DNA of 64,000 nucleotides from Blastopirellula marina (GTDB taxonomy: Bacteria; Planctomycetota; Planctomycetia; Pirellulales; Pirellulaceae): contig NZ_PUIA01000069.1 of NCBI RefSeq assembly GCF_002967715.1, positions 186,001 to 250,000 on the forward strand, read 5' to 3'. Below the pieces are notes generated by a model that was not told the origin of the DNA, did not search any database, and saw only the letters and a program-made list of their open reading frames with translations. Of the stretch, positions 1-10,661 are shown in pieces (position 1 is the stretch's first letter; every line of letters begins with the position of its first letter). A program made the position numbers and the translations under genes.

Positions 1-2628
1 GCCAACCGCACGTCTCCGATCGATTACTTCATCAACCAGCGACTTGCGGAGAAAAACATCACGCCGGCCAGCAAGGCCGATGCCCGGACCTTGATTCGCC
101 GACTCTACTTCGACTTGAATGGCCTGCCCCCCACCTCCGCCGATGTGGCCATCTTCGAGGCCGATCCATCCCCCCAGGCCTACCAAATGTATGTCGACAG
201 GCTGCTCGCCTCGCCACGCTTCGGCGAACGGATGGCCATCCACTGGCTGGACCTGGTGCGTTACGGCGACTCGGTTGGCATCCACGGCGACCAGGAATGG
301 AGCATGTCGCCGTACCGCGACTATGTCATTCAGTCGTTCAACGAAAACAAACCGTTCGACCAGTTCACCATCGAACAGCTCGCCGGCGACCTGCTGCCCG
401 ATGCGACCCGCGAGCAGCAGATCGCCTCTGGCTACAACCGCTTGAACATGATCACCGCCGAAGGAGGTGCCCAGGCCAAGGAGTACCTGGCCAAGTATGC
501 CGCCGACCGCGTTCGTACAACCAGCACGGTTTGGCTCGGCGCTACGATGGGATGCAGCGAGTGCCACGATCATAAGTTCGATCCTTACACAATCAAGGAG
601 TTCTACGAGTTCGCCGCCTTCTTTGCCGACTTGAAAGAGCAGGGGGTCTACAGCGGCAGCAGCCGGACCAGCTACTGGGGACCGAACATCATGGTCCCCA
701 CCGACGACCAGGCAACACGCTTGCAAGAACTCGACCAACAAATTGCGGCTCTCGAAAAACAACTGCAAACCGATACGCCAGAACTGGCCAGCGACCAGCG
801 TCAATGGGAAGCGGAACTTCCCGCAGCCGCCGCATGGCATCCCTTGAAACCAACCAGCCTCACATCGAAACCGGAAGTCACCTGGAAGCAGTTGGACGAC
901 GACTCCCTTCTGGCCACCGGAGCCAACCCCGACAAGCCAACCTACGAACTTCAGTTCACGACCAATCTCCCCAAGGCGACCGCCATCCGCCTGGAAGTCA
1001 TGCCCGACGATTCGCTGCCGGCCAAAGGCCCCGGACGCGCTGGCAACGGCAACTTCGTTCTTAACGGCTTTCAGCTTTCGGTCGATGACAAGCCGGTCGC
1101 ACTGCACTCGGCAACGGCCACCCATGCCCAGGATGGTTGGGCACCAGGCGGCTTGTTGTCCGCAAAGCCGGGCGACGGCTGGGCGATCTTGCCGCAGGTT
1201 GGAAAGGCGAACGAAGTCGTCTTCGAACTGAAGGAAGACCTCGCGCTAACGCCTGCCAGCAAGCTGACCGTCACCATGACGCACAACTATGGCAGTAGCC
1301 ATGCGATCGGCCGGTTCCGCATCTCGCTGGTCGATTCGCCACGTCCTGTGCTGGCTGGCAAAGGAGTGGGAGTTCCCAATGACATTCGCGCAATCGTCGA
1401 TCTTCCCAACAACCAGCGCACGCCCGAGCAGCAGCAAAAGCTGGCCACTTTCTATCGGACGATCGCCCCACGGCTGGATCAGGCCCGGAAGGATCTGGCC
1501 GCGCGAAAGGAAGACCATAAAAAGCTGACTGATTCGATCACCACCACGCTCGTCTCCGTGTCGGTCGAACCGCGCACCATGCGGGTTCTGCCGCGCGGCA
1601 ATTGGTTGGACGACAGTGGCGAGATCGTTCAGCCGGGCGTACCTGGCTTTTTGGGGTACGATATCGAAGCCGGCGATCAGCGGGCCACGCGGCTCGATCT
1701 GGCACATTGGCTGGTCGATCGTCGCAACCCACTCACCGCGCGGGTGTTTGTGAATCGCTTGTGGCAACTGATGTTCGGCCGCGGCCTGGTCACCACCTCC
1801 GACGACCTCGGCTCGCAGGGATCGGTCCCCAGCAATCCGCAGCTACTCGACTGGCTGGCCGGTGAGTTCGTCGACAGTGGCTGGAACGTGAAACACATCA
1901 TTCGCCTGATCGTTCTTTCCGACGCTTACCAGCGGTCTTCTGCCCGCTCGCCCGAGCTGAAACAAAAGGACCTCAACAATTCGCTGCTGGCGGCTCAGTC
2001 TTCGTTCCGTCTGCCGGCCGAAATGATTCGCGACAACGCTCTCGCGTCCAGCGGACTGCTGGTCGAAAAGCTGGGGGGCGAAAGTGCTCGGCCTTATCAG
2101 CCCCCTGGTTACTGGTCGCACCTCAACTTTCCGATGCGTGAGTATCAGCGCGATCATGGCGATAATCTTTATCGTCGCGGGCTCTACACGCATTGGCAGC
2201 GAACCTATCTGCACCCGAGCCTGGCGGCATTCGATGCACCAACGCGGGAAGAATGCACCGTTCGCCGAAACCTTTCAAACACACCGCAGCAGGCCTTGGT
2301 GCTGATGAACGATCCCACCTACGTCGAAGCTGCCCGGGCCCTCGCCGCGCTGCTGATCCAGCAAGGGGGTGATACGCCGCGCAACAAAATCAACTTCGGT
2401 ATGCAGGCCGTGCAGCAGCGGAATGCTTCTGACGAGGAAGCACACATCCTGCTCGACATCTACCAGAAGCATCACCAGCAGTACGCGGCCGATAACGACG
2501 CGGCCCGCAAGCTGCTGGAGGTAGGCGAGTACCAGGTTCCCGCTGATATCGATCCCGCCAACCTGGCTGCCTGGATGTCGGTGGCTCGCGTTTTGTTGAA
2601 TTTAAACGAGACGATCACTCGGTATTAG
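1..2628 (+). CDS. PSCyt2 (DUF1549) / PSD1 (DUF1553) planctomycete surface protein, 5' truncated
   Basis: The reading frame is open from base 1, so the N-terminus (in this family often a signal peptide plus a PSCyt1 cytochrome-like domain) lies outside the window; about 875 codons are visible. The first ~250 residues match PSCyt2/DUF1549: RFGERMAIHWLDLVRYGDS followed by a CSECHDHKFDP segment (CxxCH at bases 553-567) that could bind c-type haem. A central beta-rich stretch may be a carbohydrate-binding or jelly-roll insert. The C-terminal part (RLDLAHWLVDRRNPLTARVF onward) is PSD1/DUF1553. Family members are paired with DUF1501 proteins, as here, with the partner 49 bp downstream in the same direction. 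The role is thought to be envelope-located and linked to polysaccharide use with sulfatases, but no reaction is established. Family assignment is firm; function is not. Confidence 0.9.
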   Translation, partial: ANRTSPIDYFINQRLAEKNITPASKADARTLIRRLYFDLNGLPPTSADVAIFEADPSPQAYQMYVDRLLASPRFGERMAIHWLDLVRYGDSVGIHGDQEWSMSPYRDYVIQSFNENKPFDQFTIEQLAGDLLPDATREQQIASGYNRLNMITAEGGAQAKEYLAKYAADRVRTTSTVWLGATMGCSECHDHKFDPYTIKEFYEFAAFFADLKEQGVYSGSSRTSYWGPNIMVPTDDQATRLQELDQQIAALEKQLQTDTPELASDQRQWEAELPAAAAWHPLKPTSLTSKPEVTWKQLDDDSLLATGANPDKPTYELQFTTNLPKATAIRLEVMPDDSLPAKGPGRAGNGNFVLNGFQLSVDDKPVALHSATATHAQDGWAPGGLLSAKPGDGWAILPQVGKANEVVFELKEDLALTPASKLTVTMTHNYGSSHAIGRFRISLVDSPRPVLAGKGVGVPNDIRAIVDLPNNQRTPEQQQKLATFYRTIAPRLDQARKDLAARKEDHKKLTDSITTTLVSVSVEPRTMRVLPRGNWLDDSGEIVQPGVPGFLGYDIEAGDQRATRLDLAHWLVDRRNPLTARVFVNRLWQLMFGRGLVTTSDDLGSQGSVPSNPQLLDWLAGEFVDSGWNVKHIIRLIVLSDAYQRSSARSPELKQKDLNNSLLAAQSSFRLPAEMIRDNALASSGLLVEKLGGESARPYQPPGYWSHLNFPMREYQRDHGDNLYRRGLYTHWQRTYLHPSLAAFDAPTREECTVRRNLSNTPQQALVLMNDPTYVEAARALAALLIQQGGDTPRNKINFGMQAVQQRNASDEEAHILLDIYQKHHQQYAADNDAARKLLEVGEYQVPADIDPANLAAWMSVARVLLNLNETITRY

Positions 2629-2677
2629 TGCCGCGAAGCAGGCACCTGTTCCGATTTATCCCCCCATAGGCGATCCC

Positions 2678-4090
2678 ATGTTCGATCCACACGAAGCCGC
2701 TATCCGACAAACCAGGCGTACCTTCCTTGGGCAAGGCATGGCCGGGCTCGGTACGGCGGCGCTCGCTTCGCTGATGAATGCCTCGACCGCGCATGCCAAC
2801 GAGGCACCAGGGCTGTTCCCCAACTTCGCTCCGAAGGCGAAGCGGGTGATCGTCCTGTGTCAGGCGGGTGGTCCTTCGCACCTGGAAACGTTCGACGAAA
2901 AGCCGGAGCTGAAGCGTCTCAACGATCAGCCGATGCCCGAGTCGTTCACCAAAGGGCAACCGATCGCGCAGCTGCAAGGGCGGGCCCTCAAGTGCTACGC
3001 GCCTCGTTTCGACTTCAACCATTACGGCGAGTCGGGGCAGTCGATTGTTTCGCTATTCCCCAAGATGGGCGAAATCGCGGACGACCTGTGCATCATCAAC
3101 TCGATGGTGACCGAGCAGATCAATCACGACCCGGCGCATACGTTCATGAACACCGGCACGTCGATCTCTGGCCGACCGTCGATGGGTTCGTGGGTGCAGT
3201 ATGGCCTAGGGAGCGAAGCGGACGACCTGCCTGGCTTCGTCGTGCTGACCTCAGTTGGCAAGGGAGGCCAGGCCCAGCCAATCGCGGCGCGGCAGTGGCA
3301 CAGTGGCTTTCTGCCGAGCCGTTACCAAGGGGTCGAATTCCGCTCGACCGGAGATCCGGTTTTGTACGTGCAGAACCCGCCTGGGATTACCACGGGGCGT
3401 CAGCGCGACGTTGTCGATGCCGTCAACCAGATGAACGCGCTGCGGCAGCCGATGCTGGACGATCCCGAGATCGCCACGCGAATCGCCCAGTACGAACTGG
3501 CGTTCAAGATGCAGACCAGCGTGCCGAGCTTGATGGACGTCTCGGGGGAACCGCAGCACATTCTCGACATGTACGGCACGAAGGGGGCTGACGGAACGTT
3601 TGCCGCGAACTGTTTGCTCGCCCGGCGGCTGGCCGAGCGCGGCGTCCGTTTCGTGCAGTTGTATCATCGCGGCTGGGACCATCACGGCGGCATCGAACGC
3701 GGCATGCAGATCTGTGCTTCCGAAGTCGATCAGGCCTCGGCCGCGCTGGTGACCGACCTGAAAAACCGCGGGATGCTCGACGAGACGCTGGTGGTCTGGG
3801 GTGGCGAGTTCGGCCGCACCCCGATGGCCCAAGGGAGTGGCCGCGACCATCACATCAAAGGCTTTTCGATCTGGATGGCTGGCGGCGGCATCAAGGGGGG
3901 CATCAAGTACGGCAAGACCGACGAACTGGGTTACAACGCCGTCGAAGACATCGTCCACGTCCACGACTTCCACGCGACGCTGTTGCATCTGCTGGGCATC
4001 AACCACGAAAAACTGACCGTCCGTCACCAAGGGCGCGACTTCCGTCTGACCGACGTCCATGGCCGCGTGGTGAAAGAGATCTTGGCGTAA
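2678..4090 (+). CDS. DUF1501 family protein with Tat signal
   Basis: 470 residues, full length for DUF1501. The N-terminus carries a twin-arginine motif (RRTFLGQG, residues ~13-20), then a hydrophobic stretch ending STAHA, so Tat export as a folded and probably metal-containing protein is likely. The body has alkaline-phosphatase/sulfatase-superfamily features, including GWDHHGG and ETLVVWGGEFGRTP with conserved Asp, His and Glu residues, and DHHIKGFSIWMAGGG near the C-terminus. It begins 49 bp after the PSD1 gene and probably shares its transcript, the usual pairing in planctomycetes. The ATG at 2678 is preferred because the Tat motif follows directly. No substrate is known. Confidence 0.92.
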   Translation: MFDPHEAAIRQTRRTFLGQGMAGLGTAALASLMNASTAHANEAPGLFPNFAPKAKRVIVLCQAGGPSHLETFDEKPELKRLNDQPMPESFTKGQPIAQLQGRALKCYAPRFDFNHYGESGQSIVSLFPKMGEIADDLCIINSMVTEQINHDPAHTFMNTGTSISGRPSMGSWVQYGLGSEADDLPGFVVLTSVGKGGQAQPIAARQWHSGFLPSRYQGVEFRSTGDPVLYVQNPPGITTGRQRDVVDAVNQMNALRQPMLDDPEIATRIAQYELAFKMQTSVPSLMDVSGEPQHILDMYGTKGADGTFAANCLLARRLAERGVRFVQLYHRGWDHHGGIERGMQICASEVDQASAALVTDLKNRGMLDETLVVWGGEFGRTPMAQGSGRDHHIKGFSIWMAGGGIKGGIKYGKTDELGYNAVEDIVHVHDFHATLLHLLGINHEKLTVRHQGRDFRLTDVHGRVVKEILA

Positions 4091-4327
4091 CGGTTCTTGC
4101 GGAACCTCCGGCCGCTGCTCCGCTTGCGGCGGATCTGGTTGCTTGGCCGGTGCCTTCTCAGGCTGTTCGGCCAGTTGCCTTCGCAGCTGGTCAAGCTCTT
4201 GCTGCTGCTTTTGAAGGATCTCGTCTTGCTTGTCGCAGACATCGATCAGGCGCTGAAAGAGCGCCGCTTCCCGCTGCGCACGAGTCGCCGGCGAGCCATT
4301 GGAATGGGGGTGAGAGTGGTGAGACAT
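4091..4327 (-). pseudogene. Probable small coiled-coil gene or gene remnant running antisense into the DUF1501 gene
   Basis: Reading leftward from an ATG at 4327 (GGAG about 10 bases upstream), roughly 78 codons look truly coding: a His/Ser-rich start (MSHHSHPHSNGSP), a Gln/Glu/Leu coiled coil (KQQQELDQLRRQLAEQ) and a Pro-rich tail (PDPPQAEQRPEVPQEP), with the GC-rich third positions typical of this genome. No stop occurs at the gene boundary; the frame continues to 3251 as a mirror of DUF1501 codons. It is either a small gene that lost its stop, a truncated gene, or a real gene with a long antisense overlap. No function is recognised. Confidence 0.35.
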
Positions 4328-4628
4328 AGCAATGCTGCTCCGAAAAAAAGGAATACGGTGATCACGCGAACAGCGCGTGATGTGTTTGTGTTGAACAATT
4401 CGTAAGAAGCCTGCAAAGGTGCAGGAAATAACGCCCAGGCCAAAGCGGGCACAGGACTTAGCACGCCCAAATCAAGAGCGACTGGCGGGCTGATGCATGT
4501 AATTTATTTGGCAAGCGCTTCCGTTAAAAAGTACGCCTGGGAAATTTTCTGGGAAAAAGTTTGGGGGGGGGAATCGTCGGCACGAAATGCCAACATTCCC
4601 CGGGTGAAAGTGAACGCGTGCGTGTATC

Positions 4629-4793
4629 ATTGGCCTCTGGCCAGTGCGAATCAGGTACCCGCCGGCCGAAGAGGTGAGGTATTGTACTGAGTGACTCAGG
4701 GAGACAATTTCATCTTGCAGGGACTCATCGAACAGAAGTTCCGAGGTGTATCGTCTGAAGATGGAAGCCGCATCGCACTGGCCAGAGGCCAGT
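4629..4793. repeat. Inverted repeat, 21-bp arms 124 bases apart (outer span 165)
   Basis: The right arm TCGCACTGGCCAGAGGCCAG (from 4773) is the reverse complement of 4629-4649 apart from one base. Each arm is itself nearly palindromic around TGGCC/GGCCA, so the segment can fold into a cruciform or two hairpins. No transposase is present in between. Confidence 0.6.
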
Positions 4794-4907
4794 GGCACAC
4801 GGCGAGTCGAGTCTGGCTTGGAAACCATTCCGCCGGACAGGATGGTGAGCGTATCATTGCACGACTTGATGTTCGTCCATCAGACGTTAGCGGAGTTGGA
4901 AACAAAA

Positions 4908-4966
4908 GGGGACGGGGGTCTTCTTCAGGCTCTCTTGTTAAACTGCAATTAAAGCCCCCCGTCCCC
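4908..4966. terminator. Long-loop GGGGACGG hairpin, possible bidirectional terminator
   Basis: GGGGACGGGGG (4908-4918) pairs with CCCCCGTCCCC (4956-4966) across a 37-base loop. The right arm is followed by ATTTTTG on the plus strand; the left arm is followed by TTTTGTTT on the minus strand. The core GGGGACGG also forms a tight hairpin at 8919-8938. It may end transcription between the DUF1501 region and the SUKH gene. Confidence 0.4.
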
Positions 4967-5002
4967 ATTTTTGCCCTCCAATGATCTGAATAGAAATTAG
5001 TT

Positions 5003-5479
5003 ATGAAGACAACTAAGGCTCTGGCCCCACCAAGTGCTCCTCGCATCAGTAAACTGCAAGATCATTTCGAGATCGAGTTTCCTGACGACTATTTGACATT
5101 CTTAAAGGAAAACAATGGTGGGGTTCCAGATTTGAACGTGTTTTCCATGAGAGGGTATGACTTTGTCGTGGAACGATTTCTACCAATCCTAGACGACCCG
5201 AGACAAGACAATGAGCATGGTTGGTATGATATTTCTGTTGTAACATCGCAGCTAGATTGTCGCTTGATCGATGACGAAGATTCGACTGGGATGAATGTCT
5301 TGCCAATCGCGGCGCTATTTGGGGGCGATTTTGTTTGCCTAGACTATAGGGAATCGGCATCTCCCTGCGTTTCCGTATGGAAGCATGAGACCTCAGATGA
5401 GTTTTCACCTGACCTAATCACGGTTGCCAACTCATTTACAAGTTTCTTGTCGATGTTCGTCAAAGCCGCCTTGGAGTAA
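5003..5479 (+). CDS. SMI1/KNR4 (SUKH) family protein, probable immunity protein
   Basis: 158 residues. The pattern fits the SUKH (SMI1/KNR4) fold: an N-terminal helix region ending IEFPDDYLTFLKENNGGVP, then a mixed strand region, and FGGDFVCLDYRES in the position where SUKH proteins carry G(G)D..CLD, with a C-terminal helix (SFTSFLSMFVKAALE). Many bacterial SUKH proteins are cytoplasmic antidotes to polymorphic or contact-dependent toxins. No toxin gene is visible nearby. Base composition is visibly poorer in GC than flanking genes, which suggests recent acquisition. It is the first of three plus-strand genes of immunity type. Family confidence is high; the immunity role is inference. Confidence 0.82.
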   Translation: MKTTKALAPPSAPRISKLQDHFEIEFPDDYLTFLKENNGGVPDLNVFSMRGYDFVVERFLPILDDPRQDNEHGWYDISVVTSQLDCRLIDDEDSTGMNVLPIAALFGGDFVCLDYRESASPCVSVWKHETSDEFSPDLITVANSFTSFLSMFVKAALE

Positions 5480-5584
5480 CGGCGGGGCAGCACTGGCAAA
5501 CAACTTGAACTCGACGCAAGTCAGGCTGATACCCAGTTGCCCCGCCACACAACACGCTCTGCCGAAAAGGAAGCCGCATCTGCC

Positions 5585-6268
5585 ATGAGTTATGACATCG
5601 CCGTTTGGGATTTGCCTCGGACATTCTCACGTCAAGAAGCGAACCAAGCATGGAGCGAAATGTTCGACGGCGACGACACGTCGGAACTGCTGGAGGACTC
5701 ACCCAAGATTGACGCGTTTCAGCGTGAGCTTGAGGAGAAGTATCCTCAGCTCGACACGCTGCCTGACGACCAGCTTGACGCGTCTCCCTGGTCTTGCGAA
5801 TTCGGTCCGGAGGGGCCGACGTTGACCCTCTCGTATGCCTGGTCTAGAGCCGAGGAGATCGCCCACGTTGTTTTCGATCTCGCGATGAAGCACAACCTGG
5901 CGGTGTTCGACTTCAACTCGGAATTGATCTACATGCCTCCGGGCCTGATGACGCCGACCGATTGCACGCTTGAGTCGCCCCATCTGCTCAAGACGATCCC
6001 AGCCTATCCCGAGATCATACCGGACATCCTGGATATCCTTGTCGGCCGGCAAAATCCCTACTTGATCGTCGATCGCGGAAATGAGTTCTACATTCAAACC
6101 ATGTGGACCGAGGAGGGCTACCTGCTGGAGTATCGCAGTGGCAGCGAAGCGGAACACTACGAGTCACCCCAGCCACTGAAAGCGGCCGAGGTCGCCCGCA
6201 TCATCCAGGGTTACCTTACCCATAGCTCTTGGCAGGATGGCTGCACGTTTGAACGTGTGATGCTGTGA
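5585..6268 (+). CDS. Two-module hypothetical protein starting MSYDIAVWDLP, probable immunity-type protein
   Basis: 227 residues from the ATG at 5585, chosen because MSYDIAVW matches the start of a widespread bacterial family (MSYDLAVW... with a later DxSPW and WSRAEE). Here the N-terminal half has DASPWSCEFGP and LSYAWSRAEEIAHVVFDLA, then a short HNLAVFDF segment. The C-terminal half (from about residue 135) contains NEFYIQTMWTEEGYLLEYRS, like small immunity proteins that accompany toxins. No signal peptide or membrane segment is seen. It lies between a SUKH gene and a DUF4375 gene, which supports an immunity-array reading. I know no established name or biochemical role. Confidence 0.7.
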   Translation: MSYDIAVWDLPRTFSRQEANQAWSEMFDGDDTSELLEDSPKIDAFQRELEEKYPQLDTLPDDQLDASPWSCEFGPEGPTLTLSYAWSRAEEIAHVVFDLAMKHNLAVFDFNSELIYMPPGLMTPTDCTLESPHLLKTIPAYPEIIPDILDILVGRQNPYLIVDRGNEFYIQTMWTEEGYLLEYRSGSEAEHYESPQPLKAAEVARIIQGYLTHSSWQDGCTFERVML

Positions 6269-6418
6269 AAGTTGAACCGCGTAGCAAAAGACGTCCCGCG
6301 TGTCGCGGAGTCCGGGCGTGGCTGGCGCAGGTCGCCGATGCCGTTGAAAAGGGTGAACGACCCGACTTAATCGACGCATAGCCAACACCGGCGCATAGAA
6401 ATGAATTAGCGTGAGAAC

Positions 6419-6877
6419 ATGCAAGAAGAAGACTTCGACATCCTGTGGGCAAATCTGGTCGAGCGATCGTACAAGCCAGGCTCCGCTGCGTTGTCGGAAT
6501 GCGAGTGGAACTTTTACGCAGTGAATTTGTTGCGAGGCTCGGTCCCGAGAAGCGGTTTCATCGGCTATTTCGAGAACTTTACGGGCCAGGAAATTCTCGA
6601 CGCCCATGCCGGCCTCAAAGCACTTGGACTCGACTCGGTTCTCGCCCTGCTGGAGAAAGCCGAAGCGGTGGTTCTGGGCGGCAAGCCGATCTTGCCGAGT
6701 GCGTCCCCCTTGGAGATCATCCCCAGTTCATTGACCGAAGAAGAGTACGAGCAGGCCATTGACCGAATGGATGAAGCGCTCGGCCCCGTCTCTGAGGCAT
6801 TCTACGCCCAGGAGGAAAGCATCTGGAATGCACTGTGCCAGTATGCCGATGAGAACAACCTGAAGCCTAGAAGTTAG
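6419..6877 (+). CDS. DUF4375 (DMP19-like) domain protein
   Basis: 152 residues, all-helical in appearance and without a signal peptide. The segment SECEWNFYAVNLLRGSVPRS then GYFENFTGQEILDAHAGLKA, followed by a hydrophobic helix ALGLDSVLALLEKA, matches the DUF4375/DMP19-like pattern in which a 'GF..YF.N..G' core precedes an acidic Ser/Thr/Glu-rich C-terminal helix (LTEEEYEQAIDRMDEA). Such proteins recur in immunity clusters; direct function is unknown. It sits 150 bp after the preceding immunity-style gene and probably belongs to the same array. Confidence 0.75.
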   Translation: MQEEDFDILWANLVERSYKPGSAALSECEWNFYAVNLLRGSVPRSGFIGYFENFTGQEILDAHAGLKALGLDSVLALLEKAEAVVLGGKPILPSASPLEIIPSSLTEEEYEQAIDRMDEALGPVSEAFYAQEESIWNALCQYADENNLKPRS

Positions 6878-6983
6878 GCGAGCGTAACCGGCGGCTGGGT
6901 GGCACTGATGATGGCTAACGGATTGCACGCCCAAGCAGACTTGGGCGTGGCACCCCGGGATTTCTTTGATCGGGTCGTGTGGG

Positions 6984-7316
6984 TTACGCCTTCTTCACGA
7001 ATTCCGATTTCAGCGCCATCGCGCCGATGCCGTCGATCTTGCAGTCGATGTCGTGGTCTCCGCCGACGATGCGGATGTTCTTCACCTTGGTCCCCCCTTT
7101 GACGACGCCTCCTTTGAACTTCAGGTCTTTGATGACCACGACCGTGTCGCCATCTTCCAGGACGTTGCCGTTGGCATCGCGGGTAACGTCGTCATCGGCG
7201 GCGGCTGCCTGATCGGTGGCGGACCACTCGTGACCGCAGGTTGGGCAGACTAGCAGAGGTCCGTCTTCGTAGGTGAATTCGCCTTGGCACTGAGGGCAGT
7301 TGGGGAGTTGGCTCAT
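6984..7316 (-). CDS. yjdM: YjdM/PhnA family zinc-ribbon protein
   Basis: 110 residues, normal family length. The N-terminus has a zinc ribbon, CPQC at residues 7-10 and CPTCGHEW around 24-31, then the conserved [13 protein letters not shown] and [11 protein letters not shown] beta-barrel segment and the [18 protein letters not shown] signature. It was historically called alkylphosphonate utilisation protein PhnA, but the YjdM lineage is not a phosphonoacetate hydrolase and its precise role is unsettled. It stands alone, facing the immunity array, and has no phosphonate genes around it. Confidence 0.92.
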   Translation of the reverse strand: MSQLPNCPQCQGEFTYEDGPLLVCPTCGHEWSATDQAAAADDDVTRDANGNVLEDGDTVVVIKDLKFKGGVVKGGTKVKNIRIVGGDHDIDCKIDGIGAMALKSEFVKKA

Positions 7317-7506
7317 GATTTGTTTCCCTGATGAAGTGAGAGGATCTCTCGATTGTCATGAATCAGCGCCGCATGAAAAGAGGTGTCCCCCAAAAGAGCC
7401 TGGCCGTGCATGGCGTGTGCCTGCGAGTTTGCAGCGAAAAGAAGACCAAGTTATCATTTCAATACTTTCCCTAATCCCACTTCCCACCTGACGAGTAATC
7501 CTTCTC

Positions 7507-8952
<1,446 letters not shown>

Positions 8953-9005
8953 GCGAGTCAATCTAACGCGGTGGGCGTTCTTTCTATCTTTCAGCAGCCA
9001 TACAA

Positions 9006-9035
9006 GGCACCGCCAATCACTTTCCTGGCGGTGCC
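9006..9035 (+). terminator. Hairpin after the sulfatase gene
   Basis: GGCACCGCCA (9006-9015) and TGGCGGTGCC (9026-9035) form a perfect 10-bp stem with a 10-base loop, 54 bases after the sulfatase stop. No T-run follows, so Rho-independent termination is uncertain. A weaker CCTCTCC/GGAGAGG pair follows at 9053-9079. The remainder of 8953-9246 shows nothing recognisable. Confidence 0.45.
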
Positions 9036-9246
9036 CACAATCGCTGTCATACCCTCTCCACAATCTGACCAAGGAGAGGATGAAACAACCTCCAGGTTCA
9101 GCGCGACCCGCCCACATGCACACCAAGAGAGGGGCAGTTAACCTTGTAACCAAGAACACGCAACACGTTCTTAACACAAGGGTATTAACATAAGGAGCAA
9201 TACCAAGTTCATACCGCTAATGGCACTTCTGGTTACTTAGAACGCG

Positions 9247-10617
9247 ATGACACACGTGCCCAGTACAATTGTTTGGGGGTTTATCCTCAATTCGTCGCGG
9301 ATCATCGAATCGCTCGAGAAAAACGGTCGAATACGCGTTGCCTGTTGGCTCGGTCAAAAGGAAATCACGAGCCTGCACATGCACCCCGAGAAATGCCTCT
9401 CGGCAGGCTCTGGGATTTGTGATCGGCAGGTATTCGAATCGATGTTGCCGCACTTCCCCATTTTCCAGCGTCTCTACTTGCGGCACGCGCGACAGAAGAC
9501 ACAGATCGGAACGCCGTCGTTGCATGATCTGCAGGACCGTTTTCGATTCTACTGCGACTACCTTTTCGACCTGCTCAAGAGAACCGAGTGTGAGCTGATT
9601 CTATTCTCGAACATTCCTCACGAGGGAGCCGACTTCGTCTTATATGAACTCGCCAAGTTACTCGGCATCAAAACGCTGATGACGTTTCAGTTACCGTTTC
9701 CCAATCGACATCTCATTCTAGAGTCGGCCAACGAACTAGGAGACTACTCCCAGTATCCGCAGCTACGCGAACCGGAACGGATCTCGATCCCCCGAGAGTT
9801 TAAGAAGTATCATTTCTATATGAAGAGTTGGCATAGCCACGAGAAACGTGTCCTGGGGATCATACCGGAAATCTATCTCAAGCCAGCACATCAACAACAT
9901 ATTGCTCAGCTGATCTACCAGCGTTACATCAAGTCCCCCGTCACAACCTTTTACAACAGTTCCCACAATGCAAGATTCCGCAAGCGGGTTCGAAAGTGTT
10001 CCGTTGTCCCCAATCTTTCCGAACCGTTTGTTTACTTTCCGCTTCACCTTCAACCCGAGCTGACCACCGACGCAATTGGCGGCAAGTACGCCGACCAGGC
10101 GCTCGCCATTGAAGAACTTCACGCCATGCTTCCCCAGGGCTGGAAAATCTACGTCAAAGAGAACCCCAAGCAGCGGGCATTTGCACGTGGCCCCTTCTTT
10201 TTTGATCGAATTCGACGCATCCCGGGTGCTCAGATCGTGCCGCTAGAGACAGACACGTACGAGCTCATCAAGCATTCTCAGTTCGTGAGTTCCATCACCG
10301 GCACCGCCGGCTGGGAAGCAATCACCGGAGGAAAGCCCGTTCTCGTTTTCGGCAAGGCCTGGTACCGAAAACTACCAGGTGTCTTCGAATTTCCCACCAG
10401 CATGTCTGCCGAGCAAATCGCCGCGACAGAAATCGACCATTCGCATTTAGAGGAATCGGTTGCCGACATGCTGAGTCGTTCTTGTATCGGAGTTACCGAT
10501 CCACACTACTCTCTAATCGTCGACAATTACGACGAGGATACCAACGCCTCGTTAGTCGCATCAACGCTGGGGGATCGAATTGCCATGCAGTTTGCATCCC
10601 CCGTGGTTTCATGCTAG
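9247..10617 (+). CDS. Capsule/surface polysaccharide biosynthesis-type glycosyltransferase-like protein
   Basis: 456 residues with no signal peptide. The ATG at 9247 is the first possible start after an in-frame stop (9238). The C-terminal half carries the pattern of the Capsule_synth/KpsC-KpsS-like and CDP-glycerol transferase-like superfamily: FPLHLQPE (~residue 262), YVKENPKQRA (~302), then SSITGTAGWEAITGGKPVLVFG around residues 350-372, the site that in this superfamily binds a nucleotide-linked donor. The N-terminal half looks Rossmann-like. It probably adds sugar or linker units to a cell-surface glycan in the cytoplasm. It stands alone, convergent with typA, so no pathway can be assigned from its neighbours. 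Confidence 0.75.
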   Translation: MTHVPSTIVWGFILNSSRIIESLEKNGRIRVACWLGQKEITSLHMHPEKCLSAGSGICDRQVFESMLPHFPIFQRLYLRHARQKTQIGTPSLHDLQDRFRFYCDYLFDLLKRTECELILFSNIPHEGADFVLYELAKLLGIKTLMTFQLPFPNRHLILESANELGDYSQYPQLREPERISIPREFKKYHFYMKSWHSHEKRVLGIIPEIYLKPAHQQHIAQLIYQRYIKSPVTTFYNSSHNARFRKRVRKCSVVPNLSEPFVYFPLHLQPELTTDAIGGKYADQALAIEELHAMLPQGWKIYVKENPKQRAFARGPFFFDRIRRIPGAQIVPLETDTYELIKHSQFVSSITGTAGWEAITGGKPVLVFGKAWYRKLPGVFEFPTSMSAEQIAATEIDHSHLEESVADMLSRSCIGVTDPHYSLIVDNYDEDTNASLVASTLGDRIAMQFASPVVSC

Positions 10618-10661
10618 AAGTCGGCTGACGGAGCCATTCACGACATCTATCCGAGCCGAAA

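Larger units (their letters stand above)
4328..5002. other. Intergenic stretch with two inverted repeats
   Basis: I see no convincing gene in this 675-base stretch; short frames on both strands lack domain or codon support. It holds two inverted repeats, listed separately: one with arms at 4629-4649 and 4773-4793, and a GGGGACGG-type pair at 4908-4918 and 4956-4966 just before the SUKH gene. Confidence 0.6.

Noticed and set aside
4246-4470. Minus-strand frame with a hydrophobic stretch (VITVFLFFGAALLC)
   Set aside because: Overlaps the better coiled-coil frame in another register and has no supporting start; the hydrophobic stretch is short.
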